9,105 nucleotides of DNA from an uncultured Clostridium sp. (GCA_947057505.1 CAMSEM010000046.1:1-9105), one strand, 5' to 3'; positions 1-6,890 are shown, numbered from the stretch's first letter. The notes: generated from the letters alone by a model not told the origin. Numbers and translations are program-made.

Positions 1-60
1 AGTTGTCTTTCCTGCTCCGGTATCTCCTGTAATCAGATACAGCCCTTTCTCTCCCAGCTG
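1..60 (-). CDS. sbcC: Fragment of SbcC-type nuclease ATPase (Walker A region), probably foreign to this locus
   Basis: Read on the minus strand this encodes QLGEKGLYLITGDTGAGKTT and runs off the window edge. The GDTGAGKTT P-loop preceded by LGEKGLYLIT is what I recognise from the N-terminus of SbcC, the ATPase subunit of the SbcCD double-strand-break nuclease. No plausible start precedes it: the frame continues into a tRNA-like 5' end and meets a TAG at 88-90, and the usual SbcC first ~25 residues are missing. These 60 bases are 50% G+C (30 of 60) and use CTG, GGG and ACC codons, unlike the AT-rich rest of the window. I infer a piece of another genome joined here by assembly or sequencing chimerism. 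A real rearrangement is possible but less likely. RecF- or RecN-like ATPases share the P-loop but match the flanking residues less well. Confidence 0.7.
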
Positions 61-72
61 AGCTATGCGCCC
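49..72 (-). tRNA. 5' half of a tRNA gene (acceptor strand and D-arm), truncated
   Basis: The minus strand reads GGGCGCA (acceptor 5' strand, 72-66), TA, GCTC (D-stem), AGCTGGGA (D-loop), then GAG where the D-stem should close with GAGC. At base 48 the sequence departs from any tRNA, so the anticodon arm, variable loop, T-arm and acceptor 3' strand are absent. GGGCGCA with this D-arm suits tRNA-Val or tRNA-Ala, but without an anticodon the identity cannot be fixed. A consensus promoter lies 19 bases upstream, which supports a real tRNA or tRNA-operon start rather than a chance match. The last 12 bases (60-49) are shared with the SbcC-like fragment, so the exact joint cannot be placed. Confidence 0.72.
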
Positions 73-90
73 ATTTCTGTTGACTTTCTA

Positions 91-119
91 AGTATACTAA
101 ATTTTAAAAAGATTGTCAA
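91..119 (-). promoter_or_regulatory. Consensus sigma-A promoter for the tRNA
   Basis: On the minus strand there is a perfect -35 TTGACA (119-114), a 17-base spacer, and -10 TATACT (96-91). Transcription would start around 84-85, about 12 bases before the tRNA 5' end at 72, a normal distance for a stable-RNA promoter. A-rich and T-rich tracts upstream (about 120-160) resemble an UP element. Strength and position fit a stable-RNA operon that should continue past the window edge. Confidence 0.85.
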
Positions 120-195
120 TACATATTTTAAAAAAAGTTACATTTTTTTGTATTTTTTAAGCTACAATTAATTGATTTATATTTTTTTATAAAAT

Positions 196-251
196 TGATA
201 ATAGTATCTTTGAGTGGCAATTAAACTAAGAGCCCCTAGATACTATTATCA
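196..251 (-). terminator. Long hairpin downstream of ctpA, probable terminator
   Basis: A perfect 14-bp inverted repeat (196-209 with 238-251) encloses a 28-base loop. The loop can pair further: minus-strand AGGGGC with GCCACT, one mismatch. On the minus strand the stem is followed by ATTTTAT, a short imperfect U-tract. It lies about 60 bases past the ctpA stop and before the tRNA promoter, where a terminator is expected. The outer stem is AT-rich and the tract weak, so a structured RNA or a two-way terminator is possible. Confidence 0.55.
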
Positions 252-309
252 TTCTATTTAATATTTTTTTATAACAACTTATATATTGCAACTATTTTTT
301 TATATGATA

Positions 310-1527
310 CTAATTGTTTTCTTTTAGCACTTCTATTGCTTTTTGTAATTGTGTATCATCTTTTTCTTCTAGCTGCAATTTTTCTTTTGCTTCTTTTGAC
401 AATTCACTTTGTATGTCTGGTTCAATTCCTGTTTTGTTAATAGTAGTGCGGTTTGGTGTAAAATATTCATTCGTTGTAATTTTTAGTCCACTTCCATCTG
501 ATAATTGATGTAACTCTTGAATAACTCCTTTTCCGTAAGTTTTTGTTCCTACTAAAGTAGCTTTTTTATTATCTTTTAAAGCTCCTGCTAAAATTTCTGA
601 TGCACTAGCAGAGTATTCATTGGTTAATACTACGATTGGCATTTTTATGATTGGATTTGTTTTTGCTTTTGTTATTTCTTCGTTTTCTTTTTTATCTTTC
701 GTTATTAATAAAGTAGAACCTTTTTCTGTAATCATATCTACTATATCAATGGCTTCATCTACAATTCCACCGCCATTATTTCTAATATCTATAATTAATT
801 TGTTAATACCTTGTTTTTCTAGTTCTTGATATTTTGTTTTAAATTCTTCTGCACAGCCACCATCAAAGTCTGAAATTGCAATGTATCCAATCTTATTTTC
901 TAATACTTTTGCTGTGATGTGACTAATTAGTACTTTTTGTCTTGTTATTTCTAAAGTTTTTGTTTCAGTTCCACGCAAAATTTCTATTTTTACTTTTGTT
1001 CCTGATTCTCCTTTTATTTTATTAGATGCTTCTTCTAGTTGACTTCCTAGATAGGTTTCTTCGTCTATTTTTGTAATAATATCTCCTGGTAATATTCCTG
1101 CTTTTTCTGCTGGAGAGTTTTCAATTGGTTTTATAATTGTTATAGCATCTTTTTCTAAATTTTGTGTCATATAAATACCAATTCCTACATAATTGCCATT
1201 AGTTTCTTGCATAATTTCTTCCATTTCTTTTTTTGTATAATATACAGTATATGGATCTCCTAATGCAGCTAAATAGCCCTTAATGGCTCCTTCTATTAAT
1301 TCTTCATCATTTATTTCTCCTATATACTTTTTCTCTAGTTCACTTCTAAATTTAGAAAGTGTATATTCTAACCCCGATAAAGATGTAGTATTTTTATTGG
1401 CAGCCACTTTACCATCTGCTGTTAAATATTGATATGTAGTAAATGCTGTAATTAAAGATGTAATAATTACAATAATAAGGGTTAACATGACCCACTTATA
1501 AATTCTTTGTCCATTATTTCTTTCCAT
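310..1527 (-). CDS. ctpA: S41-family carboxyl-terminal processing protease (CtpA/CtpB type)
   Basis: A 405-residue membrane-anchored serine protease that trims or degrades exported proteins from their C-termini. From the chosen start: short cytoplasmic N-terminus, one membrane anchor (about 13-35), a helical region, a PDZ domain (about 111-195; NYVGIGIYM, SPAEKAGILPGDIITKI), then the S41 catalytic core. The Ser-Lys-Gln site is intact: S308 in SASASEI, K333 in TYGKG, Q337. The 25- and 4-residue spacings match what I recall for E. coli Prc and B. subtilis CtpB. The second ATG (1527) is preferred because GAGG lies 7 bases upstream of it; an ATG at 1533 would sit on the ribosome site. It follows the ftsEX-M23 operon but is separated by a terminator and 187 bases. 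In Firmicutes this neighbourhood is conserved, suggesting a role in envelope remodelling; its substrate cannot be read from sequence. Confidence 0.93.
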   Translation of the reverse strand: MERNNGQRIYKWVMLTLIIVIITSLITAFTTYQYLTADGKVAANKNTTSLSGLEYTLSKFRSELEKKYIGEINDEELIEGAIKGYLAALGDPYTVYYTKKEMEEIMQETNGNYVGIGIYMTQNLEKDAITIIKPIENSPAEKAGILPGDIITKIDEETYLGSQLEEASNKIKGESGTKVKIEILRGTETKTLEITRQKVLISHITAKVLENKIGYIAISDFDGGCAEEFKTKYQELEKQGINKLIIDIRNNGGGIVDEAIDIVDMITEKGSTLLITKDKKENEEITKAKTNPIIKMPIVVLTNEYSASASEILAGALKDNKKATLVGTKTYGKGVIQELHQLSDGSGLKITTNEYFTPNRTTINKTGIEPDIQSELSKEAKEKLQLEEKDDTQLQKAIEVLKENN

Positions 1528-1562
1528 TTTCATTCCTCTTTCTTTTTAATTTCAATTCATTT

Positions 1563-1589
1563 TATTAAGATATTCTTCTTAATATTATA
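1563..1589 (-). promoter_or_regulatory. Candidate ctpA -10 element abutting an 8-bp palindrome
   Basis: Minus-strand TATAAT (1589-1584) lies 56 bases upstream of the ctpA start, but no TTGACA-like -35 is visible at 16-18 bases. Overlapping its last base by one and extending downstream is an inverted repeat, TATTAAGA (1563-1570) and TCTTAATA (1577-1584), with a 6-base centre. That position covers the expected transcription start, where a repressor operator or an RNA hairpin could act. The surroundings are extremely AT-rich, so chance is a real possibility. Confidence 0.35.
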
Positions 1590-1685
1590 CTTTATTTTTT
1601 CTAATGTATTATCTTTTTATTTAAAATATTATTTGATTAATAGTATCTTTTAATAAGTTCTAATTATTTTAATAAAACAATTAAT

Positions 1686-1724
1686 AAAAAATTGATAGCA
1701 CCTTATTTATTTTACTAAGGTGCT
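1686..1724 (-). terminator. Terminator of the ftsEX-M23 operon, overlapping the last codons
   Basis: AGCACCTTA (minus strand, 1724-1716) pairs perfectly with TAAGGTGCT (1705-1697) around a 10-base loop, followed after four bases by a run of six T (1691-1686). The 5' arm covers the final Ala and Pro codons and most of the TAG stop (1717-1715) of the second M23 gene, so the hairpin starts inside the coding region. The plus-strand side also has TTTT after the stem, so it may work weakly in both directions. Confidence 0.75.
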
Positions 1725-2932
1725 TTTACATAATTTAATGGATTGGTTGTATGACCATTTATTCTTACTTCAAAATGTAAATGTGGTCCAGTAGAGTTTC
1801 CTGTTGAACCAATCTCTAAAATCACATCTCCTTGTTTTACTTCTGCTCCACGTTGTGTTACTACTTTTTGTCCATGCCCATATAAAGTAGTGATTCCATC
1901 TCCATGATATATCATAACACAGTTGCCATATGAACCAAGCCATCCAGCATAGGTAACTACACCATTTAATGCTGCTACTGCTGGTGCGCCATATCCAGTC
2001 CCACCAATATCTAAACCTTGATGGAATTTAATAATGCCTTCAATTGGATGTTCTCTTGTTCCATAATAAGATGTAATAACTGTTCTTGAAGTTGCTACTG
2101 GCCAAAGCATAGCTCCACCTGTATATTGTATGTTTGGAGTATCGTATACATTACTAATTTCTTGAATTTTCATTTCTATTCTTTGCATATCATTTTTATA
2201 TTCTTGGATTTTTTCATTTATTTTGTATTCTTCTTCTGATAGTTTTGCAATATAACCTTCTTGCAAAGTTTTTGTATTTTTTAAAACAACTTCAGATTGT
2301 TCTGCTTTTGCTTTTAATTCTTTGATTTCAGCAGTTTCCTTTTCTAATTTTTCTTTAGCAGCATTTATTTGTTCTCTTTGCTGCGCCACTTTATCTATTA
2401 ATGCATTATCATATTCTGCCATTTCTACCATTGCATAATAGATTGATAAAAAGTCTGATAAACTATCTGCAGATAATAAAACATCTAAATAAGAAACCTC
2501 GCCTGCTTCGTACATAGTAACTAATCTATTTTTTAATTGTTCTTCTTTTTTATTATAGTCTTCTGTGATAATTGCTAATTGATTGGTTGTTTCTTTAACT
2601 GATTGTTCTAAGTTTTGTAATTTTGTTTCTAAATTTTGATTTTCTTGCTCATACTGCCTAATTTTATCATCTAGTTTTTGTATTTCTAGTAGAATGTTAG
2701 ACATTTCTTCTTGTACATATTCTAACTGCGAAACCACTTCTTGTAGTTTTTCTTGTGTTTCATTTTTTTGTTGATTTAATTCATATAAATCGCCACTTTG
2801 TATTATTTCGTTATTATTTGTTACAGTATTTTCTACTATATTTTGTGTATTATCTGCTCCCAAAGAAAAGCTTGAAATTCCAGATAATAAAATAATAGCA
2901 AGGAGAATACATAGAATTTTTTTCTTTTTCAT
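1715..2932 (-). CDS. Coiled-coil M23 peptidoglycan hydrolase, second copy (EnvC/PcsB-like architecture)
   Basis: A 405-residue exported wall hydrolase. Layout: Lys-rich signal peptide with likely cleavage after SLGA (residue 26), long Gln/Glu/Lys-rich coiled coil (about 50-262) interrupted by the conserved YEAGEVSYLDVLLSADS patch (141-157), then a C-terminal M23/LytM domain (about 275-403). Zinc and catalytic positions are present: H304 and D308 in HQGLDIG, H353 in YGHG, H384 and H386 in HLHFEV, so it should be an active metalloendopeptidase cutting peptide cross-bridges, unlike E. coli EnvC, whose LytM domain is degenerate. The coiled-coil patch is shared with PcsB/CwlO-type proteins regulated by FtsEX. 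It follows its paralogue by 19 bases, with AAGGAGG ahead of the ATG, and is the last gene of the operon. Which hydrolase FtsX controls is not decidable here. Confidence 0.9.
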   Translation of the reverse strand: MKKKKILCILLAIILLSGISSFSLGADNTQNIVENTVTNNNEIIQSGDLYELNQQKNETQEKLQEVVSQLEYVQEEMSNILLEIQKLDDKIRQYEQENQNLETKLQNLEQSVKETTNQLAIITEDYNKKEEQLKNRLVTMYEAGEVSYLDVLLSADSLSDFLSIYYAMVEMAEYDNALIDKVAQQREQINAAKEKLEKETAEIKELKAKAEQSEVVLKNTKTLQEGYIAKLSEEEYKINEKIQEYKNDMQRIEMKIQEISNVYDTPNIQYTGGAMLWPVATSRTVITSYYGTREHPIEGIIKFHQGLDIGGTGYGAPAVAALNGVVTYAGWLGSYGNCVMIYHGDGITTLYGHGQKVVTQRGAEVKQGDVILEIGSTGNSTGPHLHFEVRINGHTTNPLNYVKAP

Positions 2933-2951
2933 TGTCTTCTCCCTCCTTCTT

Positions 2952-4130
2952 TTAATAATATCTTAAACTAGGTACACTAACTAAACCGCAAGTAAGTGGA
3001 TTAATTTCTGACATATAATATGGTGTAGTAAGCACTTCAAAGTGTAAGTGTGCTCCTGAGCCAATTCCTGTGCTACCACTGTATGCAATTACTTGTCCTC
3101 TTTTTACATATTGACCATTAGATACTGCACTATTATTTAAATGTTGATATCTTGTATATAAATCATTTGCATGTTTAATTAATACAAATATTCCTCTAAC
3201 GCTTGAGTGTTGTACACTAATAACATATCCATCTGCTGAAGCATATACTGGTGTACCTGTGCTTACTCCAATATCTATTCCTCTATGGTTGCTACTTGCT
3301 CCTGCTACTGGTGAAGTTCTTGAACCAAATTTAGAGGTAATAAGGTTATAGTTTCTAGAGTTACTAGAAAGAGGCCATCCTAGAGTTCCAGAAAAGCTAC
3401 CATTATAAATATTACTTGCTTGGTTTGCTTGTTCTCTAATTTTTTTATCTATTTCTTTAATTTTTGCATTATATTCTTCTATTTGCGATTGTATTTTTTT
3501 CTCTTCTGCATTTAGATTTGCAACTTTTGTTTGCTTAGAAGCTTTTACCACCTTTAATTGTGATTGTTTTGCTTCTGCTGATTTTTTAGTATTGTCTAAT
3601 TTTGTTTTGTTTTCCTCTAATTGATTTTTAGCTTTTTCTACTTCTAATCTTTGGTTTTCTACTTCTTCCATTTGTTTATTGTCTGCTTCTGTCATTTCTT
3701 GTAGTCTTGTTCCCATAGAAATATAATCTAAAATATTATCTGATGATAATATAACATCTAAAAAGGTAATTTGCCCTTCTTCGTATATAGCAACTAATTT
3801 ATCTTCTAATAATTGTTGCTTTTTCTCAAATTCTTTTTGTAACTTCTCTATTTCTGTGTTTTTACTTTTTATTTCTTTTTCTATCTTTTTAATATCATCC
3901 TTAAGTGATTCTAATTCTGTTTCATATTTTGAAATAGAATCTTCTAAGTCTGAAATTTCAGATAAAGCATCTTTCTTTTCACTTGCTACTTCATCTCTTT
4001 TATCATTAGCTGCATCAATTTTATTTTGTATATTTTTTTTATCACTTTGATAATCTGCTTTAATTACTGGCATGAATGTAATTATAATTAGTAACACTGA
4101 TAATATTACAGATGTTATTTTTCTTTTCAT
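2952..4130 (-). CDS. Coiled-coil M23 peptidoglycan hydrolase, first copy (EnvC/PcsB-like architecture)
   Basis: A 392-residue exported protein directly after ftsX. It has a signal peptide (hydrophobic 7-22, likely cleavage after VIKA near 25), a highly charged coiled coil (about 30-238) containing the YEEGQITFLDVILSSDN patch that matches the second copy, and an M23 domain (about 250-380). H282 and D286 (HRGIDIG), H330 (RYQHLN), and H361 and H363 (HLHFEV) give a full active site. The second in-frame ATG (4130) is chosen because AGGAG lies 8 bases before it; the ATG at 4136 sits only two bases after AGGAG. It starts 21 bases past the ftsX stop, so is surely co-transcribed. By analogy with FtsEX-PcsB, FtsEX-CwlO and FtsEX-EnvC, the coiled coil probably docks on the extracellular domain of FtsX and the ATPase gates wall cleavage. 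That partnership is inference from position and architecture. Confidence 0.92.
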   Translation of the reverse strand: MKRKITSVILSVLLIIITFMPVIKADYQSDKKNIQNKIDAANDKRDEVASEKKDALSEISDLEDSISKYETELESLKDDIKKIEKEIKSKNTEIEKLQKEFEKKQQLLEDKLVAIYEEGQITFLDVILSSDNILDYISMGTRLQEMTEADNKQMEEVENQRLEVEKAKNQLEENKTKLDNTKKSAEAKQSQLKVVKASKQTKVANLNAEEKKIQSQIEEYNAKIKEIDKKIREQANQASNIYNGSFSGTLGWPLSSNSRNYNLITSKFGSRTSPVAGASSNHRGIDIGVSTGTPVYASADGYVISVQHSSVRGIFVLIKHANDLYTRYQHLNNSAVSNGQYVKRGQVIAYSGSTGIGSGAHLHFEVLTTPYYMSEINPLTCGLVSVPSLRYY

Positions 4131-4151
4131 TATCATTTCTCCTTTTTATTT

Positions 4152-5060
4152 TTATACTTCTAGGTACTTTTTCATAGAAATAGCACTACCTAAAGCTCCA
4201 ATTCCAATTCCTAATATTAAATAAACAGTAAGTAGAGTGCCAAACATATCTTGCATAGTTAACAATGGAATATCTACTCTTACATTAACTAATGCTTGCT
4301 CTATTTGAGTAGCTACTGCATTATAAGTTCCACCTAGAATTAAAATTGAAATTAAAACCGAGATAATTCCTATTATCATACCTTCTACCATGAACGGCCA
4401 TCTAATGAATCCATTGGTTGCTCCTACATATTTCATAATAGAAATTTCTTTTCTTCTAGCATGTACTGTTAATTTAATTGTGTTTGTAATAATGAAAACA
4501 GAAATGAATACTAAAATTACTAGGATAACACCTGAAATAATTTTAATTCCATCTGCTATTTTGACTAATGCTACAATGGTATCAGACTTAATCGTAATTT
4601 TAGCAACCATATCATAGGTTGAAATTTGATTTTGCACTTCTTCTGCTTTACTTAAGTCTGTTAAAGTTACTACATAAGATGCTCTAAACGGATTGTTTTC
4701 TCCTTCATAACTTGCAATTAAATCTTTTTTACCTTTAAATATTTTTTTCATTTGTTCTAAGGCTTCTTCTTTTGTTTTGTATGTAACTTGATTTACATAG
4801 TCTAAACTTCTTATTTTATTGCCAAGTTCTGTTGTTTGTGCTTGTGTTGCTGCGTCATCAATAAAGACTTCCATTCCTTGTTGTTCTTCAATTGTTTTTG
4901 TAACATGGTTCACGTTTTCTCCAACTACAAAGAAAATACCAAATACAAACATAGTTGCACACATAATAATTAAAGATGCAATTGTAGATTTTTTGTTTTT
5001 AAATACATTTCTAAAACCTTCTCCAATTAAATAACCAAAAATACTATATCTCACTGTCAT
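4152..5060 (-). CDS. ftsX: Cell-division ABC transporter permease-like protein FtsX
   Basis: A 302-residue membrane partner of FtsE. Four membrane segments are visible at about 26-47, 171-194, 221-243 and 274-295, with one large extracytoplasmic domain (about 50-165) between the first two, the part that contacts wall hydrolases in characterised systems. The N-terminal GYLIGEGFRNVFKNK and the loop ARRKEISIMKYVGATNGFIRWPF after segment two are FtsX hallmarks. I start at the second ATG (5060), preceded by AAAGG at 5 bases; the ATG at 5078 has only a weak AAGAG ahead. This gives a 17-base overlap with ftsE, implying translational coupling. FtsX does not transport a solute in known cases; it relays ATP hydrolysis to hydrolases outside the membrane, consistent with the two M23 genes that follow. 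Confidence 0.94.
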   Translation of the reverse strand: MTVRYSIFGYLIGEGFRNVFKNKKSTIASLIIMCATMFVFGIFFVVGENVNHVTKTIEEQQGMEVFIDDAATQAQTTELGNKIRSLDYVNQVTYKTKEEALEQMKKIFKGKKDLIASYEGENNPFRASYVVTLTDLSKAEEVQNQISTYDMVAKITIKSDTIVALVKIADGIKIISGVILVILVFISVFIITNTIKLTVHARRKEISIMKYVGATNGFIRWPFMVEGMIIGIISVLISILILGGTYNAVATQIEQALVNVRVDIPLLTMQDMFGTLLTVYLILGIGIGALGSAISMKKYLEV

Positions 5061-5731
5061 AACCACCTTTTTTATCATCTCTTATGATATTACCTTCTTC
5101 AATTTGAATAACTCTTTTCTTCATTTTGTCTACAATATCTTTTGCATGTGTTGCTACTACTATTGTAGTTCCTCTACTGTTAATGTCATTTAGAAGGTTC
5201 ATAATGTCCCATGCTGTTTCTGGATCTAAGTTTCCTGTAGGCTCATCTGCAATTAACATAGATGGATTATTTACTAATGCTCTTGCTAGTGCCACTCTTT
5301 GTTGTTCTCCACCAGATAGCTCATTTGGATACATCTTCGCTTTATTGCTTAACCCCACCAAAGATAGCACCATAGGTACTTGTCTTCTAATATGCCTTGG
5401 TGTTGATCTTACAATATACATAGCATAGGCTACATTGTCATAAACAGTTCTGTCTGGTAAAAGTCTAAAGTCTTGAAAAACTACTCCCATACTTCTACGT
5501 AAAAATGGTACTCTTTTTTGTTTTAGAAAAGTAGTATCTTTTCCATTGATAATGATGTTTCCGTGAAGTTGGCTCTTCTTCTTTTAGAATCATTTTAATT
5601 AGGGTAGATTTTCCAGAACCAGAGCTACCTACTAAAAAGGCAAATTCGCCTTTATCTATTATAAAATTAGCATTATGTACAGCTTCTGTTCCAGTATCGT
5701 ATGTTTTGCTGACATTTCTAAATTCTATCAT
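5044..5731 (-). CDS. ftsE: Cell-division ATP-binding protein FtsE, interrupted by a one-base frameshift
   Basis: The ATPase of the FtsEX complex. Start at 5731 (MIEFRNVSKTY) has AGGAG 8 bases upstream. Frame one runs through Walker A GSSGSGKST (35-43) to EEEPTS at about residue 56, then goes out of frame at 5563-5566 and stops at 5495. Skipping one base there (minus-strand TCACGGAAAC read as TC-N, GGA, AAC) restores GNIIINGKD and everything after: Q-loop Q86 in VFQDF, signature LSGGEQ (138-143), Walker B with D162 and E163, H-loop H195. The repaired protein is 228 residues, the usual FtsE length, with every motif present. As written the gene would give a truncated protein lacking signature and Walker B. 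No homopolymer or familiar slippery heptamer marks the site. I think a sequence error or a very recent mutation is likelier than programmed frameshifting. Confidence 0.9.
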
Positions 5732-5833
5732 TTTTGTTACTCCTTTTAGTCTTTTTAGACATTTTATCATTTTTATCTATTGTTTTCTAGTATTTTTTTA
5801 CTTTTTGTAACATATTTTTACCTTTACTTCTTT

Positions 5834-5862
5834 ATCATACCAATAAACTGCATTCTTTGCAA
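5834..5862 (-). promoter_or_regulatory. Sigma-A promoter of the ftsEX-M23 operon
   Basis: Minus strand: -35 TTGCAA (5862-5857), 17-base spacer ending in TGG (an extended -10 TGn motif), -10 TATGAT (5839-5834). It begins 13 bases after the upstream transketolase terminator and about 100 bases before the ftsE start. The resulting leader is A-rich with a small GTCT/AGAC hairpin just ahead of the ribosome site. Confidence 0.75.
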
Positions 5863-5875
5863 TAGTTTTTTTTGG

Positions 5876-5922
5876 AAAAAAGCAGAATAATTTTGCTTTT
5901 TATGGCAATTATTCTGCTTTTT
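5876..5922 (-). terminator. Strong Rho-independent terminator after the transketolase pair
   Basis: A perfect 12-bp stem (AGCAGAATAATT, 5881-5892, with 5907-5918) is lengthened by flanking A and T runs, around a 14-base loop. Minus-strand transcripts end in TTTTTT (5881-5876). T residues at 5918-5922 make it workable on the plus strand too. It separates tktC from the ftsEX promoter. Confidence 0.9.
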
Positions 5923-5957
5923 CTCTTATTCTATTTATTTTAAAATTCACACAAAAT

Positions 5958-6890
5958 TTACAATTGTTTTACCTTCTCGGCAATAGCTCTACTGTCAATT
6001 TTAAAGTATTTTAATAGTTGCTCTGCTTCTCCCGACTTTCCAAACTTGTCCTTAATTCCCATTCTTTCTACTTTTGTAGGATATTCTTCTGCTAGTACTT
6101 CACAAACACTGCTTCCTAGTCCGCCAACAATACTATGGTCTTCTACTGTTATTATTTTTTTTGTTTCTTTGGCACATTTTATAATCATTTCTTTATCAAT
6201 TGGTTTAATAGAGAACATATCAACTACACGTACATGAATATTTTCTTTTTCTAACTCTTCTTGTGCTTTTAAGCTTTCTGCAACTGTAACACCTGTTGCA
6301 AAAATGGTAGCATCTGTTCCTTCTCCATGCATTATTGCTTTACCTATTTCAAATTTTTGATTTTCCTCATAGATAACAGGGGTAGCAAGTCTTGCAAGTC
6401 TTACATAGGTAGGGCCTTGTATTTTTGCTATTTCTTCTATTAGCCATTTAGTTTGAATATCATCTGAAGGAGAAAAGACTGCCATATTAGGTAATGTACG
6501 CATCATACTTAAATCTTCTAACATTTGGTGTGTTGCGCCATCTTCCCCCACTGTAACTCCTGCATGTGTTGCACATATTTTTACATTTAATTTTGGATAA
6601 CAAATACTATTACGAATTTGATCATATGCTCTACCTGCTGCAAAAACCGCAAATGTACTTGCATATGGAATTTTGCCATATGCGGCTAGTCCTGCTGCAA
6701 TTCCCATTAAGTTTTGTTCTGCAATTCCTACATTTTTAAATCTTTTTGGGAATTGCTTGGCAAATATATTTGTTTTAGTAGCGCTAGAAAGGTCTGCATC
6801 TAATACTACTACTTCTTCATTTTTTTCTCCTAATTTTGCTAACTCTTCTCCGTAGCTTTGTCTGGTAGCTATTTTCTTTTCTAAATTCAT
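5958..6890 (-). CDS. tktC: Transketolase, C-terminal subunit
   Basis: 310 residues covering the pyrimidine-binding (about 1-170) and C-terminal (about 185-305) domains of transketolase. It partners the upstream N-terminal subunit to move two-carbon units between sugar phosphates in the non-oxidative pentose phosphate pathway. Visible marks: VGIAEQN with the thiamine-activating glutamate E58, the cofactor-stacking aromatic region TFAVFAAGRAYDQIR (79-93), HAGVTVGEDGATHQ (109-122) for substrate phosphate contact, and VVDMFSIKPID (222-232) in the last domain. The ATG shares its A with the stop of the preceding gene (TAATG), and GGGAGGG lies 7 bases upstream, so expression is coupled. Split transketolases are known in many anaerobic Firmicutes and archaea. 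DXS was considered, but the split gene order and GVTVGEDGATHQ favour transketolase. The symbol tktC marks the half only. Confidence 0.92.
   Translation of the reverse strand: MNLEKKIATRQSYGEELAKLGEKNEEVVVLDADLSSATKTNIFAKQFPKRFKNVGIAEQNLMGIAAGLAAYGKIPYASTFAVFAAGRAYDQIRNSICYPKLNVKICATHAGVTVGEDGATHQMLEDLSMMRTLPNMAVFSPSDDIQTKWLIEEIAKIQGPTYVRLARLATPVIYEENQKFEIGKAIMHGEGTDATIFATGVTVAESLKAQEELEKENIHVRVVDMFSIKPIDKEMIIKCAKETKKIITVEDHSIVGGLGSSVCEVLAEEYPTKVERMGIKDKFGKSGEAEQLLKYFKIDSRAIAEKVKQL

Noticed and set aside
200..1650. Shared 12-mer AATAGTATCTTT at 200-211 and 1639-1650 as a regulatory direct repeat
   Set aside because: In intergenic DNA this AT-rich a 12-base match is close to chance expectation, and the first copy is already explained as a hairpin arm.
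5545..5570. Programmed +1 frameshift in ftsE
   Set aside because: No slippery codon, in-frame stop or upstream Shine-Dalgarno-like stimulator is at the shift site; kept only as a remote option in the frameshift finding.
5495..5731. A separate short ATP-binding protein and a second, truncated ABC ATPase as two genes
   Set aside because: The two pieces join in one base to a full-length FtsE with motifs in the right order, and the second piece has no ribosome site at its first ATG (5490).
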